Source: DATJBC01 sp035515515 (GTDB lineage: Bacteria > Actinomycetota > Acidimicrobiia > Acidimicrobiales > UBA8190). Taken from it: a stretch of DNA of 27,944 nucleotides. Both the position numbers and the translations under genes were made by a program. Under the pieces are notes generated by a model that made no database searches, was not told the origin of the DNA, and was given only the letters and a program-made list of their open reading frames with translations. The stretch lies in assembly GCA_035515515.1 (NCBI GenBank), contig DATJBC010000020.1:1-27944 (forward strand), given 5' to 3'. Positions 14,331-21,886 of the stretch are shown here, one piece after another; positions within the stretch are counted from its first letter, which is position 1; the number at the start of each line of letters is the position of its first letter.

Positions 14331-17057
14331 ATGGCGAGCGACGGGGAACGCATTTCACCAGGTGGAGGGCACAGGCGCCGCATCGCCGTCGTTCCCCACA
14401 CCCACTGGGACCGGGAGTGGTACGAGCCGTTCCAGACGTTCCGGCTGCGCCTGGTGCGGCTCGTGGACACGCTGCTCGACCTGCTCGAGGGGGACCCCTC
14501 CTACAGCCGGTTCCTCCTCGACGGCCAGATGGCCGTGATCGACGACTACCTGGAGGTGCGCCCCCACAACGAGGAGCGCATCCGGGCCCTGGCGGCCTCC
14601 GGTCGGCTGTCCATGGGCCCCTGGTACATCCTCATGGACGAGTTCCTCGTGTCGGGCGAGACGATCGTGCGCGACCTGCAGCTCGGCCTGTTGCGGGCCA
14701 CCACCTTCGGCGGTGCCATGCCGGTCGGCTACCTGCCCGACATGTTCGGCCACATCGCACAGATGCCCCAGATCCTGCGGCTGGCCGGGTTCGAGCACGC
14801 CGTGGTGTGGCGGGGGGTCCCCTCGGTCGTCGACAGGAGCGCCTTCACCTGGGAGGCGCCCGACGGCTCGTCGGTCCGGGCGGAGTACCTCGTGACCGGA
14901 TACGGCAACGGCGCATCGATCCCCGACGACGCCAAGGCCCTCGTCCGGCGCATCGCCGACCACGAGAAGGAGGTCGGCGCGTTCCTCGTGGACGGCATGC
15001 TGTTCATGAACGGCACCGACCACCAGGAGCCGCAGCCGTGGCTGGGCCGCGTGGTGGCGGAGGCCAACCAGATCCAGGACGACTACGAGGTCGAGGTGAC
15101 CACGCTCGCCGACTACCTGCCGCGGGCGCCGGCCGCCGGCCTCCCCCACTGGAGGGGCGAGCTGCGCTCGGGGGCGCGCGCCAATGTCCTCATGGGCGTG
15201 TCGTCGAACCGGGTGGACGTGAAGCGGGCCGCGGCGTGCGCCGAGCGGGCGCTCGAGCGCCGGGCCGAGCCGCTGTGCGCCCTGTTCCTGGCGCCCGAGC
15301 GCTGGCCGGCGTCGCTCCTCGACCTGGCGTGGCGCGAGATGGTCCGCAACAGCGCCCACGACTCGGTGTGCGCGTGCTCGGTGGACGAGGTGGTCGACGC
15401 CGTCCTGGTGCGCTACGCCGAGGCCCGGCGGGTGGCCGACGGCCTGGCCGAGCAGGCCCTGGGCGCCCTGACACGGTCGCTCGCCGAACCCGGTCCCACC
15501 GTCGTCAACGCCTCGGCCCGCCCCCGCGCCGGCACCGTGGAGGTGGTCATCCAGGGCGACGAGGTCCCCGCCGGCACCCAGACCCTGCCCGAGGCGCCCG
15601 GCGCCTTCGGCATCCCCCGCGGCCTGGGCCCGCTCACCCTCGACGCCGCCACCGTGCGCACCATCCTGGGCATGCTCCCCAACGGCAGCCAGATCGACAC
15701 CCACACCTGGATCCAGGACGTGCGCGTCGACGAGGACGACAGCGGCATCGACATCACCATCGCCTTCGGCACCGAGGAGCGCTTCGACGTCCCCATCGCC
15801 TCGGTCAAGCAGGACCTCTACACCCGGCTGGGCGCACGGCCCGACTCCATCGTGCGCATCGCCATCGACCAGCCCCCCATCCGCCGCGTGTTGGCACGCG
15901 TGGCGGCGGCGCCGGGCTTCGGGTGGGACCGGTTCGCGGCGCGGGTGCCGACCCACCCCGTGCAGGTGTCCGACGGCGGGCCCCACGGCGAGGTCGTGAT
16001 GACCAACGGCCTCGTCACGGTGGCGCTCGACCCCGCCGACGGGACGTTCTCCCTCGACGGGACGGCCGGGTTCGGCCGCCTCGTGGACGGCGGGGACCAC
16101 GGCGACTCCTACAACTACTCGCCCCCCGCAGGCGACCGCCTGGTCGAGCACCCCGACCACGTGACGCTGACGGTCACCGAGCGCGGCCCGGTGCGGGCCG
16201 TGGCCACGATCACGGCCCGCTACCGCTGGCCGGACCACGTCGACGGTGTGACCCGCGCCCGGGTGGGCGAGGTGGTCGCCGAGGTGGCCACCGACGTCGA
16301 GCTGCACGCCGACGAACGCGTCGTGCGGGTGTGCACCCGGTTCGTGAACCCGGCCTCCGACCATCGCCTGCGGGTGCACCTCCCCCTGCCCACGCCGGCC
16401 GAGGGATCGGACGCCGAGTGCGCCTTCGCCGTCGTGCACCGGGGGCTCGACGCCGAGGGCCGTCCCGACGAGCTCGGCCTGCCCACGTTCCCGTCCCGGC
16501 GCTTCGTGTCGGCCGGCGGCCTCACCGTCGCCCACGAGGGCCTCCTCGAGTACGAGCTCGTGGACATCGAGACCGGGCCGTCGGGGGGCCGGGCCCGGAC
16601 GCTGGCGCTCACCCTCCTGCGCTCCACGGGGATGCTCTCGCGCCTGGGCATGGCGTACCGGCCCCTGCCCGCGGGCCCCCTCACGCCGGTGGAGGGCCTC
16701 CAGCTCCGGGGCCGCGCCGTCGAGGCCCGCTACGCCCTGTGCCTGGGCTGCGAGGACCCCTACGCCCTGGTCGACGACGCCTACCTGCCCCTGGAGGTCG
16801 TCTACCCCACCGGCGGGGGCTGGCGGCCGGCGTCGGGGAGCGAGCTCGAGGTGCACGGCGCCGAGGTGTCGGCCGTGCGCCGCCAGGCGGGCATGCTCGA
16901 GGTGCGGGTGTTCAACCCCACCGACGAGCCCGCCACGGTCAGCCTGGGCGCCCGCACGGGCTGGCTCGTGGACCTGCGGGGGCGCACCCTGGAGCCGGTG
17001 GACGGCTCCTTCGCCCTACGGCCCTTCGGGATCGCCACCGTCCGCTGCCGCCCCTGA
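14331..17057 (+). CDS. GH38 alpha-mannosidase-like glycoside hydrolase
   Basis: A 908-residue family 38 glycosidase, full length for the bacterial class. The zinc-dependent active site is visible: VVPHTHWDREWY (H25, D27), the nucleophile Asp in GYLPDMFGHIAQMPQIL (D137), LFMNGTDHQEP (H231 region) and MVRNSAHDSVCACSVDEV (H343). The helical middle domain follows, and then the large beta-sandwich half (about 400-908). Motifs resemble MngB (mannosylglycerate hydrolase) and related bacterial enzymes that hydrolyse alpha-mannosides; mannosylglycerate, a mannan fragment or a phosphorylated sugar could be the substrate. No signal peptide is seen, so it is probably cytosolic and needs a separate uptake system, which is not in this window. 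Its 3' end overlaps the convergent adenylate cyclase gene by 42 bp. Confidence 0.93.
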   Translation: MASDGERISPGGGHRRRIAVVPHTHWDREWYEPFQTFRLRLVRLVDTLLDLLEGDPSYSRFLLDGQMAVIDDYLEVRPHNEERIRALAASGRLSMGPWYILMDEFLVSGETIVRDLQLGLLRATTFGGAMPVGYLPDMFGHIAQMPQILRLAGFEHAVVWRGVPSVVDRSAFTWEAPDGSSVRAEYLVTGYGNGASIPDDAKALVRRIADHEKEVGAFLVDGMLFMNGTDHQEPQPWLGRVVAEANQIQDDYEVEVTTLADYLPRAPAAGLPHWRGELRSGARANVLMGVSSNRVDVKRAAACAERALERRAEPLCALFLAPERWPASLLDLAWREMVRNSAHDSVCACSVDEVVDAVLVRYAEARRVADGLAEQALGALTRSLAEPGPTVVNASARPRAGTVEVVIQGDEVPAGTQTLPEAPGAFGIPRGLGPLTLDAATVRTILGMLPNGSQIDTHTWIQDVRVDEDDSGIDITIAFGTEERFDVPIASVKQDLYTRLGARPDSIVRIAIDQPPIRRVLARVAAAPGFGWDRFAARVPTHPVQVSDGGPHGEVVMTNGLVTVALDPADGTFSLDGTAGFGRLVDGGDHGDSYNYSPPAGDRLVEHPDHVTLTVTERGPVRAVATITARYRWPDHVDGVTRARVGEVVAEVATDVELHADERVVRVCTRFVNPASDHRLRVHLPLPTPAEGSDAECAFAVVHRGLDAEGRPDELGLPTFPSRRFVSAGGLTVAHEGLLEYELVDIETGPSGGRARTLALTLLRSTGMLSRLGMAYRPLPAGPLTPVEGLQLRGRAVEARYALCLGCEDPYALVDDAYLPLEVVYPTGGGWRPASGSELEVHGAEVSAVRRQAGMLEVRVFNPTDEPATVSLGARTGWLVDLRGRTLEPVDGSFALRPFGIATVRCRP

Positions 17058-18323
17058 GCCGGGGCCGGCGTGGCGGCCGGCGATCAGCCGCTCGCCGCGC
17101 TCGCGCAGCTCGTCGAGGTCGTGGAGGACCTCGCTCAGGCGGTCCCAGCGCAGGCCCAGGCGCCGGTCGAGGGCGGCGGGCTCGGTCCCGGGCCGGTACA
17201 CGAGCCACAGCCGCACGCGGCCCACGTCCTTCACGAGGCGGGGCCGCAGGGGGCGGAACGAGAAATCCGCGGGGTGCGCCCCGGCCTGGATGGCGGCGTG
17301 GAACTCGTCGGTGACGAGGACCGTGCCCGGCGCCGCCATGTTGACGACCCGGCTGGCGAGGTTGACCACGGGCCCGTAGTAGTCGCCGTCCTGCACGAGC
17401 ACGGGGCCCACGGCGAGCGCCACCCGCACGTCGGACAACAGGTCGTCGTCGGCGTAGGCCTCCGCCAGGTCCAGCCCGATGCGGGCGGCGTCCTCCACCG
17501 AGTCGCCGACGAACATGGCCTCGTCGCCGATCATCTTCACCACCCGTCCGCTCCCGGCCGTCACGGTGTCGTGGGCCACCCGCTCGAAGCGGCTCACCAC
17601 CGCGGCCAGGTCCTCCTCCGACAGCTGCTGGCTGAGGGTGGTGAAGCCCACCATGTCGGCGAAGCCCACGGCGAGGACGGGCAGCGCGCCGGAGGCGCTG
17701 CGCGTGCGCAGCAGCATCGTGCGGCGCACGGCGGCCTGGACGTGGCGGCGCCACACGAATTCGAGCAGGCGCGCCATGGCGGGCAGGGAGTGGTCCGCCA
17801 GCTGGGCGAAGCGGTCGGCGGCCACCACGGTGTCGATGTCCTCGGTGGGAGCCAGCGTGCCGATGGCGCCCGTGGCCCCCGCAGACGCCGCGAAGCCCCG
17901 GGCCGCCGGGGCCACCTCCGCCTCGGCGATGCGGGCCATGGAGGCGCCGATGACCCGGGCCAGCTGCAGGCTGGTCTCCACGTCGGCCAGCCCCAGGTCC
18001 ATCATCGTGCGCACGATCATGAGCGCCTCGATGTCCAGGTCGGTGAACATGGCGTCGTCGGGCTCGACGTCGGGGAACCCCAGCGCCCGCCAGTAGCGCC
18101 GCAGGAGCGCCACCTCGAGGCCGGTCCGGGCGGACACGTCGGACTCGGTGTAGCGGCGCTCGCCGGGGACGAGCAGCTGGTCGGCCACGAGCAGGTCGAG
18201 CACGTCGGCGGCCTCGGCGGCGGCGATCTCGGCCTCGGGCGTGCCGTGGGCGCGCAGCACGGCCCGGACGCGCTCGAGGGCCTGTTGGTGCGAGGGCGCC
18301 GGGGCGCCCCCCGACGCGCTCAC
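17016..18323 (-). CDS. class III adenylate cyclase with Rv1264-like regulatory domain
   Basis: A 435-residue soluble cyclase making cAMP. The N-terminal region (about 40-200) has RRYTESDVSARTGLEVALLRRYWRALGF, matching the regulatory domain of the pH-sensing mycobacterial cyclase Rv1264. The C-terminal catalytic domain (about 215-370) shows both metal aspartates (D223 in FADMVGFT, D267 in MIGDEAMF), the adenine-selecting K263 and D314, and the transition-state residues N321 and R325 in GPVVNLASRV. All catalytic positions are intact, so an active homodimer is expected. The GTG at 18323 overlaps the gpsA stop as GTGA, so it is translationally coupled to gpsA and expressed from its promoter. The tail after about 390 is coiled and charged. 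Confidence 0.92.
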   Translation of the reverse strand: MSASGGAPAPSHQQALERVRAVLRAHGTPEAEIAAAEAADVLDLLVADQLLVPGERRYTESDVSARTGLEVALLRRYWRALGFPDVEPDDAMFTDLDIEALMIVRTMMDLGLADVETSLQLARVIGASMARIAEAEVAPAARGFAASAGATGAIGTLAPTEDIDTVVAADRFAQLADHSLPAMARLLEFVWRRHVQAAVRRTMLLRTRSASGALPVLAVGFADMVGFTTLSQQLSEEDLAAVVSRFERVAHDTVTAGSGRVVKMIGDEAMFVGDSVEDAARIGLDLAEAYADDDLLSDVRVALAVGPVLVQDGDYYGPVVNLASRVVNMAAPGTVLVTDEFHAAIQAGAHPADFSFRPLRPRLVKDVGRVRLWLVYRPGTEPAALDRRLGLRWDRLSEVLHDLDELRERGERLIAGRHAGPGSGAAADGGDPEGP

Positions 18324-19354
18324 CCCCGTTCCCGCCCGGATGGGACGTCGGGGGGCAGCCCCTGGAACTCCGGCTTCGCCGACCGCATCATGAGCGCCCG
18401 GATGGCGTTGGCGGGGGGCTGGCTCCCCTCGAGGACGGCGGCCACCTGCTCGCCGATGGGCATCTCCACCCCGTAGGCGGCGGCCAGCTCCAACAGCGGG
18501 CGGGCCGTCTTCACGCCCTCGGCCACCATGCGCATCTCGCCCAGGATGTCGTCGATCGTCCTGCCCCGACCGAGCTGCTCGCCGACCATCCGGTTGCGGC
18601 TCAGGTGGCTGGTGCACGTGGCCACCAGGTCGCCCACGCCGGCCAACCCGGCGATGGTGATGCGGTCGCCGCCCATGGCCACCCCCAACCGGCCGAGCTC
18701 GGCCAGCCCCCGGGTGATGACCGCGGCCAGCGAGGAGTCGCCCAGGCCGAGGCCCTGCAGGATGCCGGCCGCGATGGCCAGCACGTTCTTGGTGGCGCCG
18801 GCGATCTCGCACCCGACGACGTCGGGGTTGGTGTAGACGCGGAAGGTGTCGGTGCGCAGCAGCTCCTGGATGGCGCGGCTCACGCCCTCGTCGGCCATGG
18901 CCACGACGGTGGCGGCGGGTTGGCCGCTGGCGATCTCGCGCGCCAGGTTGGGGCCGGTGAGGACGCCCACGGGGCGCCCCGGGGCAACCTGGGCGGCGAC
19001 CTCGGTCATGCGGAGGCGGGTGCCCTGCTCGAGGCCCTTGGCCAGCGACAACAGCGGGGTGTCGGGGCCCAGGTAGGGAGCGAGCTCGTCCAGCACGGCG
19101 CGAAAGCCGTGCGACGGCACGGCCATCACCACCAGGTCGGTGCCGCACACGGCCTCCTCGAGCGAGGCCGTGGCCGCCAGGGGGGCGGGCAGGGCCACAC
19201 CGGGGAGGTAGTCGGGGTTCTCGTGCGTGGTGGCGAGGGCCTGCGCCAGGGCGGGACGGCGCGCCCACAAGACCGTGGCGGTCTTCTGCGCGGCGATCGC
19301 CGCCACCGTCGTCCCCCACGACCCGGCGCCGATCACGGCCACCTTGTCGAGCAT
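18320..19354 (-). CDS. gpsA: glycerol-3-phosphate dehydrogenase [NAD(P)+]
   Basis: A 344-residue enzyme reducing dihydroxyacetone phosphate to sn-glycerol 3-phosphate for phospholipid synthesis. Seen: N-terminal dinucleotide fold VAVIGAGSWGTTVAA (GxGxxG), VVMAVPSH, LLSLAKGLE, VLTGPNLAREIA, the catalytic-lysine segment GATKNVLAIAAGI, the substrate helix GLAGVGDLVATCTS and SRNRMVG. Length and all blocks match GpsA. ATG at 19354 with TAGGGT ending 6 nt upstream and no ribosome site: a leaderless mRNA is likely. The stop overlaps the start of the adenylate cyclase gene, giving a two-gene operon. It is divergent from cofC across 67 bp. Confidence 0.95.
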   Translation of the reverse strand: MLDKVAVIGAGSWGTTVAAIAAQKTATVLWARRPALAQALATTHENPDYLPGVALPAPLAATASLEEAVCGTDLVVMAVPSHGFRAVLDELAPYLGPDTPLLSLAKGLEQGTRLRMTEVAAQVAPGRPVGVLTGPNLAREIASGQPAATVVAMADEGVSRAIQELLRTDTFRVYTNPDVVGCEIAGATKNVLAIAAGILQGLGLGDSSLAAVITRGLAELGRLGVAMGGDRITIAGLAGVGDLVATCTSHLSRNRMVGEQLGRGRTIDDILGEMRMVAEGVKTARPLLELAAAYGVEMPIGEQVAAVLEGSQPPANAIRALMMRSAKPEFQGLPPDVPSGRERG

Positions 19355-19360
19355 GGGCCC

Positions 19361-19366
19361 ACCCTA
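19361..19366 (-). promoter_or_regulatory. -10 element of gpsA, leaderless type
   Basis: On the minus strand TAGGGT at 19366-19361 ends 6 nt before the gpsA ATG. Confidence 0.45.
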
Positions 19367-19408
19367 CGGCCTGGTGTCGCCGGCCGGGACCCCCGCGGCG
19401 ACGACCCG

Positions 19409-19414
19409 TACAAT
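19409..19414 (+). promoter_or_regulatory. -10 element of cofC, leaderless type
   Basis: TACAAT, one mismatch from TATAAT and the strongest -10 in the window, ends 7 nt before the GTG at 19422. Confidence 0.5.
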
Positions 19415-19421
19415 CGCGTCC

Positions 19422-20024
19422 GTGCCCGGTGCGCCGCCCCTGCCCCGGTTGGACGGCTGCGTGGTCCTCGTCCCGGTGAAGTCGTTCACGGCCGCCAAAG
19501 CGCGCCTGGCCCCCACCCTCGACCCCGCCGCGCGCGCTCGTCTGGCGCGCTCCATGGCGCAGCGCGTGGTGGCGGCCGCCCATCCGCTGCCGGTGGCGGT
19601 GGTGTGCGACGACGAGGAGGTGGCGCGCTGGGCGCGCCGGCAAGGGGCGCTCGTGCTCCCCGAGCCAGGCCGGGGCCTGAACGGGGCCGTGGAGGCGGGG
19701 GTGGCGCGTCTGGGCGACGCGGGGGCCGCCGAGGTGCTCGTGGTGCACGGCGACCTGCCCTTCGCCGAGCACATCGCCCGACTGGCGGGCTTCGACGGGG
19801 TGAGCCTCGTCCCCGACCGCCGCGAGGACGGCACCAACGTGGTGGGCGTGGCCACCGACGCAGGCTTCCGTTTCGGCTACGGTCCCGGCTCCTTCGCCCG
19901 GCACCTCGGCGAGGCGCGCCGCCTGGGGCTGCGCTGTCGCGTCGTGCGGGATCCCGAGCTCACCTGGGACGTCGACGAGCCCGCCGACATCCCGGCCGGC
20001 TTCGCACCCACGTCACAGCCGTAG
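19422..20024 (+). CDS. cofC: 2-phospho-L-lactate (or phosphoenolpyruvate) guanylyltransferase, F420 biosynthesis
   Basis: A 200-residue CofC/FbiD-type nucleotidyltransferase, which links GTP to 2-phospho-L-lactate or phosphoenolpyruvate as a step in making the F420 side chain. Seen: VVLVPVKSFTAAKARLAPTLDPAARARLARSMA with the nucleotide-binding lysines, LNGAVEAGVA, LVVHGDLPFAEH with the metal Asp, VPDRREDGTNVVGV, FRFGYGPGSFARHLGEAR and a C-terminal DVDEPADI. These blocks cover the whole family. The GTG at 19422 follows TACAAT by 7 nt with no ribosome site. It is the only F420 gene here, as is common for dispersed cofC genes, and it is followed by strong hairpins. Confidence 0.93.
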   Translation: MPGAPPLPRLDGCVVLVPVKSFTAAKARLAPTLDPAARARLARSMAQRVVAAAHPLPVAVVCDDEEVARWARRQGALVLPEPGRGLNGAVEAGVARLGDAGAAEVLVVHGDLPFAEHIARLAGFDGVSLVPDRREDGTNVVGVATDAGFRFGYGPGSFARHLGEARRLGLRCRVVRDPELTWDVDEPADIPAGFAPTSQP

Positions 20025-20030
20025 GCGAAC

Positions 20031-20047
20031 CCCCCCGAGCCGGGGGG
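20031..20047. terminator. short C/G hairpin after cofC
   Basis: CCCCCCG (20031-20037) pairs with CGGGGGG (20041-20047) around a three-base loop, seven bases after the cofC stop. Confidence 0.5.
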
Positions 20048-20086
20048 CCACCGACCGACGCCACGTTCCGTCCGGCCTGCGCCACA

Positions 20087-20125
20087 CGCAGCGGAAGGGG
20101 GGCCGCGAGGCCCCCCTTCCGTGCG
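20087..20125. terminator. strong intrinsic terminator-like hairpin
   Basis: CGGAAGGGGGGCC (20092-20104) and GGCCCCCCTTCCG (20109-20121) form a perfect 13-bp stem around a GCGA tetraloop. CGCA (20087-20090) and TGCG (20122-20125) extend it past one bulge. It lies between cofC and the convergent H1-like gene and could act in both directions; no U-tract follows. Confidence 0.75.
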
Positions 20126-20184
20126 TCACTGCCACTCGACGCGGTCCTCGGGCCGAGCCGCAACTCGCCAGGACCGGACCGTCC

Positions 20185-20201
20185 GCCGGGCGAGGCCCGG
20201 C
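20185..20201. terminator. hairpin just after the H1-like gene
   Basis: GCCGGGC (20185-20191) and GCCCGGC (20195-20201) pair around GAG, 15 bp beyond the stop of the leftward H1-like gene; probably its terminator. Confidence 0.45.
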
Positions 20202-20215
20202 CGGGCGGCTGTCGT

Positions 20216-20758
20216 CTACTTGCTCGTCCGACGGCGAGCCGTGGTCCGGCGAGCCGGGGCCCGGCGGGTCGCCACCCGGCGGGTGGAGGTACGCCGACGC
20301 GTCGTGGACGCGGACGCCGCCTTCTTGGCGGGACGACGCTTGCGGGTGCGCTTGGCCGGAGCGGCGGCCTTCTTGGCCGGCGCCCGACGCTTGACAGGGC
20401 GACGCTTGGTCGTCCGCTTGGCGGCGGCCTTCTTGGCGGGGGCGCGGCGCTTCTTGGTCGTCCGCTTGGCGGCGGCCTTCTTCGCAGGTGCCCGGCGCTT
20501 CTTGGTCGTCCGCTTGGCGGCGGCCTTCTTGGCAGGTGCCCGGCGCTTCTTGGTCGTCCGCTTGGCGGCGGCCTTCTTGGCAGGTGCCCGCTTGGCGGTC
20601 CGGCGCTTGGTCGTCCGCTTGGCGGCCTTCCTCGCCGGGGCGCGCTTGGCGGTCTTCCGGGCCGTCGTGCGCTTCACGGCCTTCCGAGCCGTGGTGCGCT
20701 TGGCGGCCTTTCTCGCCGGCGCCCGCTTTGCGGTCTTTCTTGCCCGCTTGACTGGCAT
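20216..20758 (-). CDS. histone H1-like Lys/Arg/Ala-rich DNA-binding protein
   Basis: A 180-residue protein built almost only of Lys, Arg, Ala, Thr and Pro, for example KRAPARKAAKRTT, KKAAAKRTTKKRRAPA and a C-terminal Arg/Thr-rich stretch. Such sequences resemble eukaryotic histone H1 tails and the C-terminal half of actinobacterial HupB, and they bind and condense DNA non-specifically. A 16-residue unit is repeated about four times, matching 48-bp DNA repeats. The ATG at 20758 has a strong TTAGGAGGG upstream, which contains the end of the HU gene, so expression is probably coupled to HU. It is in the same phase as the alternative basic tail of the HU gene, separated from it by one TAG and one AGC codon, which suggests an original single HupB-like gene. 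Confidence 0.85.
   Translation of the reverse strand: MPVKRARKTAKRAPARKAAKRTTARKAVKRTTARKTAKRAPARKAAKRTTKRRTAKRAPAKKAAAKRTTKKRRAPAKKAAAKRTTKKRRAPAKKAAAKRTTKKRRAPAKKAAAKRTTKRRPVKRRAPAKKAAAPAKRTRKRRPAKKAASASTTRRRTSTRRVATRRAPARRTTARRRTSK
20403..20591. repeat. 48-bp tandem repeats inside the H1-like gene
   Basis: Three full 48-bp copies start at 20448, 20496 and 20544 and differ at only one or two positions; a 45-bp partial copy precedes them from 20403. Each encodes one 16-residue KRTTKKRRAPAKKAAA-type unit. Near identity at the DNA level indicates recent expansion or gene conversion. Confidence 0.9.
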
Positions 20759-20761
20759 GCT

Positions 20762-20884
20762 CTACGCCCTCCTAACGGCCTTCTTGGCCGGTCGCTTCAT
20801 TGCTGTCCTCGCCGGGACACGCCCGGCGGCCTGTCTGGCCGATATCCGTGCTGCTGTTCTCGCCGGGGCGTGCGCCGACCTCCT
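20762..20884 (-). other. alternative +1-frame basic tail of the HU gene
   Basis: In the +1 frame relative to the annotated HU frame, 40 codons encode a typical HupB-like tail (RRSAHAPARTAARISARQ at its start, MKRPAKKAVRRA at its end) and stop at TAG 20764-20762. The annotated HU frame over the same DNA gives an atypical, less basic sequence with Cys, Asp, Glu and Gly. This suggests a frame change around 20860-20910, whether mutation, assembly error or programmed shift. Confidence 0.6.
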
Positions 20885-21317
20885 GGGCCGATGCACGTCC
20901 GACGACCTTTCTCGAGCCACTCCCAGCCAGCCGTTGCGGCGCTGTGGTGGTCGAAGCCTGCGAAGACCTGGTGCCCGGGCGCGTGGTCGCCGATGCCGCG
21001 CCGGTGGCGGGCCGCGACGATTTGGGCATGGCAATCGTTGCCTTGCCGTTGAGAATCTCCTCGAACGTCCCGCTGGGGGCGACGCGCACGCTGCCCCAAG
21101 AGGCGGTGGGAACCGGGGCGCCCGTGCGAGGGTCGCGCCCCGTGCGAGGACCACGGTGCGTGGGATTCACGCTTCCGAACCCGGAGACGACCACACGACG
21201 GCCCACTGGGACCTCCGTCGAGACCACGTGCACGATTCCGTTCACCGCATTTTCGGCGTCGCGCTTGGGCAGTGATGTCGTCCTCCGGACCGCGTTAATC
21301 GGTCCCGACTTGTTCAC
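20772..21317 (-). CDS. HU-family nucleoid protein with unusual, possibly frameshifted tail
   Basis: 181 residues. Residues 1-92 are an HU/IHF-like domain: MNKSGPINAVRRTTSLPKRDAENAVNGIV (helices), VGRRVVVSGFGSV, then the DNA-binding arm HRGPRTGRDPRTGAPV and a closing EEILNGK. HU proteins bend and wrap DNA as dimers. The rest (93-181) begins as a Ser/Thr/Ala/Arg linker but ends with a non-basic sequence. A +1 shift would restore a Lys/Arg/Ala tail like that of HupB. GTG at 21317 with a strong GGAGGAGG site. It forms an operon with the H1-like gene, whose ATG is 13 bp downstream. A possible promoter is TTGGCG (21371-21366), a 16-bp spacer and TAAATG (21349-21344). Confidence 0.85.
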   Translation of the reverse strand: MNKSGPINAVRRTTSLPKRDAENAVNGIVHVVSTEVPVGRRVVVSGFGSVNPTHRGPRTGRDPRTGAPVPTASWGSVRVAPSGTFEEILNGKATIAMPKSSRPATGAASATTRPGTRSSQASTTTAPQRLAGSGSRKVVGRASAQEVGARPGENSSTDIGQTGRRACPGEDSNEATGQEGR

Positions 21318-21565
21318 CGCACCTCCTCCGGGACATGCAATCTCATTTATCAAAGAAGGTTTTCGCGCCAAAAGCAAGCATTTGCGACACAGCGCGCACG
21401 TCGCGGCGCACTCACGCGCGAGGACTCGCGCAAGGTCGGAGGTGGACGATCACGGCGACGCGTGCGATGCGGGACACCGCGACGCCGCGTCGACGGCGAG
21501 AGGTGGCACCACGCGCATATGACCCTGATGGACACAAAACGCCATATTTGTAAGGATTTTTGGCG
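21318..21565. other. intergenic region between the divergent HU and small-protein genes
   Basis: A 248-bp gap, more AT-rich than its surroundings, particularly 21335-21390 and 21525-21562. It holds the HU ribosome site and a possible leftward promoter, and on the plus strand ATATTTGTAAGGATTTTT, which includes a candidate ribosome site. No RNA gene or clear operator is recognised. Confidence 0.5.
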
Positions 21566-21817
21566 GTGGCACCGCTCCCCGACGACACCTACGACGTCAT
21601 CGTGGTGGAGGCCGAGCTCGACGCCGACGGAGAACTGCACCTCGAGGTGGCGATCACGCTCGGGCCCCACATCGGCCGGATCGTGGCTCTCAAAAAAATG
21701 CACGTCGACACCCGTGGTGAGCCGCTCGACGACGCCGATCCCCTCGCGCTCCTCGGGATCCCCGGCACGCTGCGGGTCCGCCGGGGCGAGCCGAGCTTCC
21801 GCCCCGAGATGCGGTGA
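21566..21817 (+). CDS. small protein of unknown function next to a VirD4-like ATPase
   Basis: 83 residues from GTG 21566, with AGGA at 21553-21556; a TTG at 21560 would add two residues. It is acidic and predicted mainly beta: YDVIVVEAELDADGELHLEVAITLGPHIGRIVALKK, then PLDDADPLALLGIPGTLRVRRGEPSFRPEMR. The GP-H-GR-V segment followed by LLGIPGTL.V..G.P resembles short proteins I associate with VirD4/TraG-like genes in related actinobacteria, possibly an OB-like barrel, but this is from memory and unverified. It precedes the VirD4-like gene by 69 bp on the same strand, so they are probably cotranscribed. Confidence 0.65.
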   Translation: MAPLPDDTYDVIVVEAELDADGELHLEVAITLGPHIGRIVALKKMHVDTRGEPLDDADPLALLGIPGTLRVRRGEPSFRPEMR

Positions 21818-21886
21818 GCGGGACGCGTCCCCAGGCACATCCACATCGCACGACCGAGCGCTCTCACGGCCGCCGCCGACGTTGTC

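Noticed and set aside
13769..17314. Plus-strand open frame of 1181 codons overlapping the GH38 gene
   Set aside because: Read in another frame of the mannosidase gene, with Arg/Gly/Pro-rich nonsense; the GH38 frame has full catalytic motifs.
20140..20180. Imperfect inverted repeat with GGTCCT/AGGACC as a tRNA or small RNA
   Set aside because: No cloverleaf, no T-loop sequence and no promoter; probably part of the terminator-rich gap.
20403..20591. CRISPR-like repeat array
   Set aside because: Repeats are directly adjacent with no unique spacers and lie in frame in a Lys/Arg-rich protein gene.
21335..21553. 72-codon plus-strand frame upstream of the small unknown gene
   Set aside because: No ribosome site, no similarity, overlaps the likely HU promoter on the other strand.
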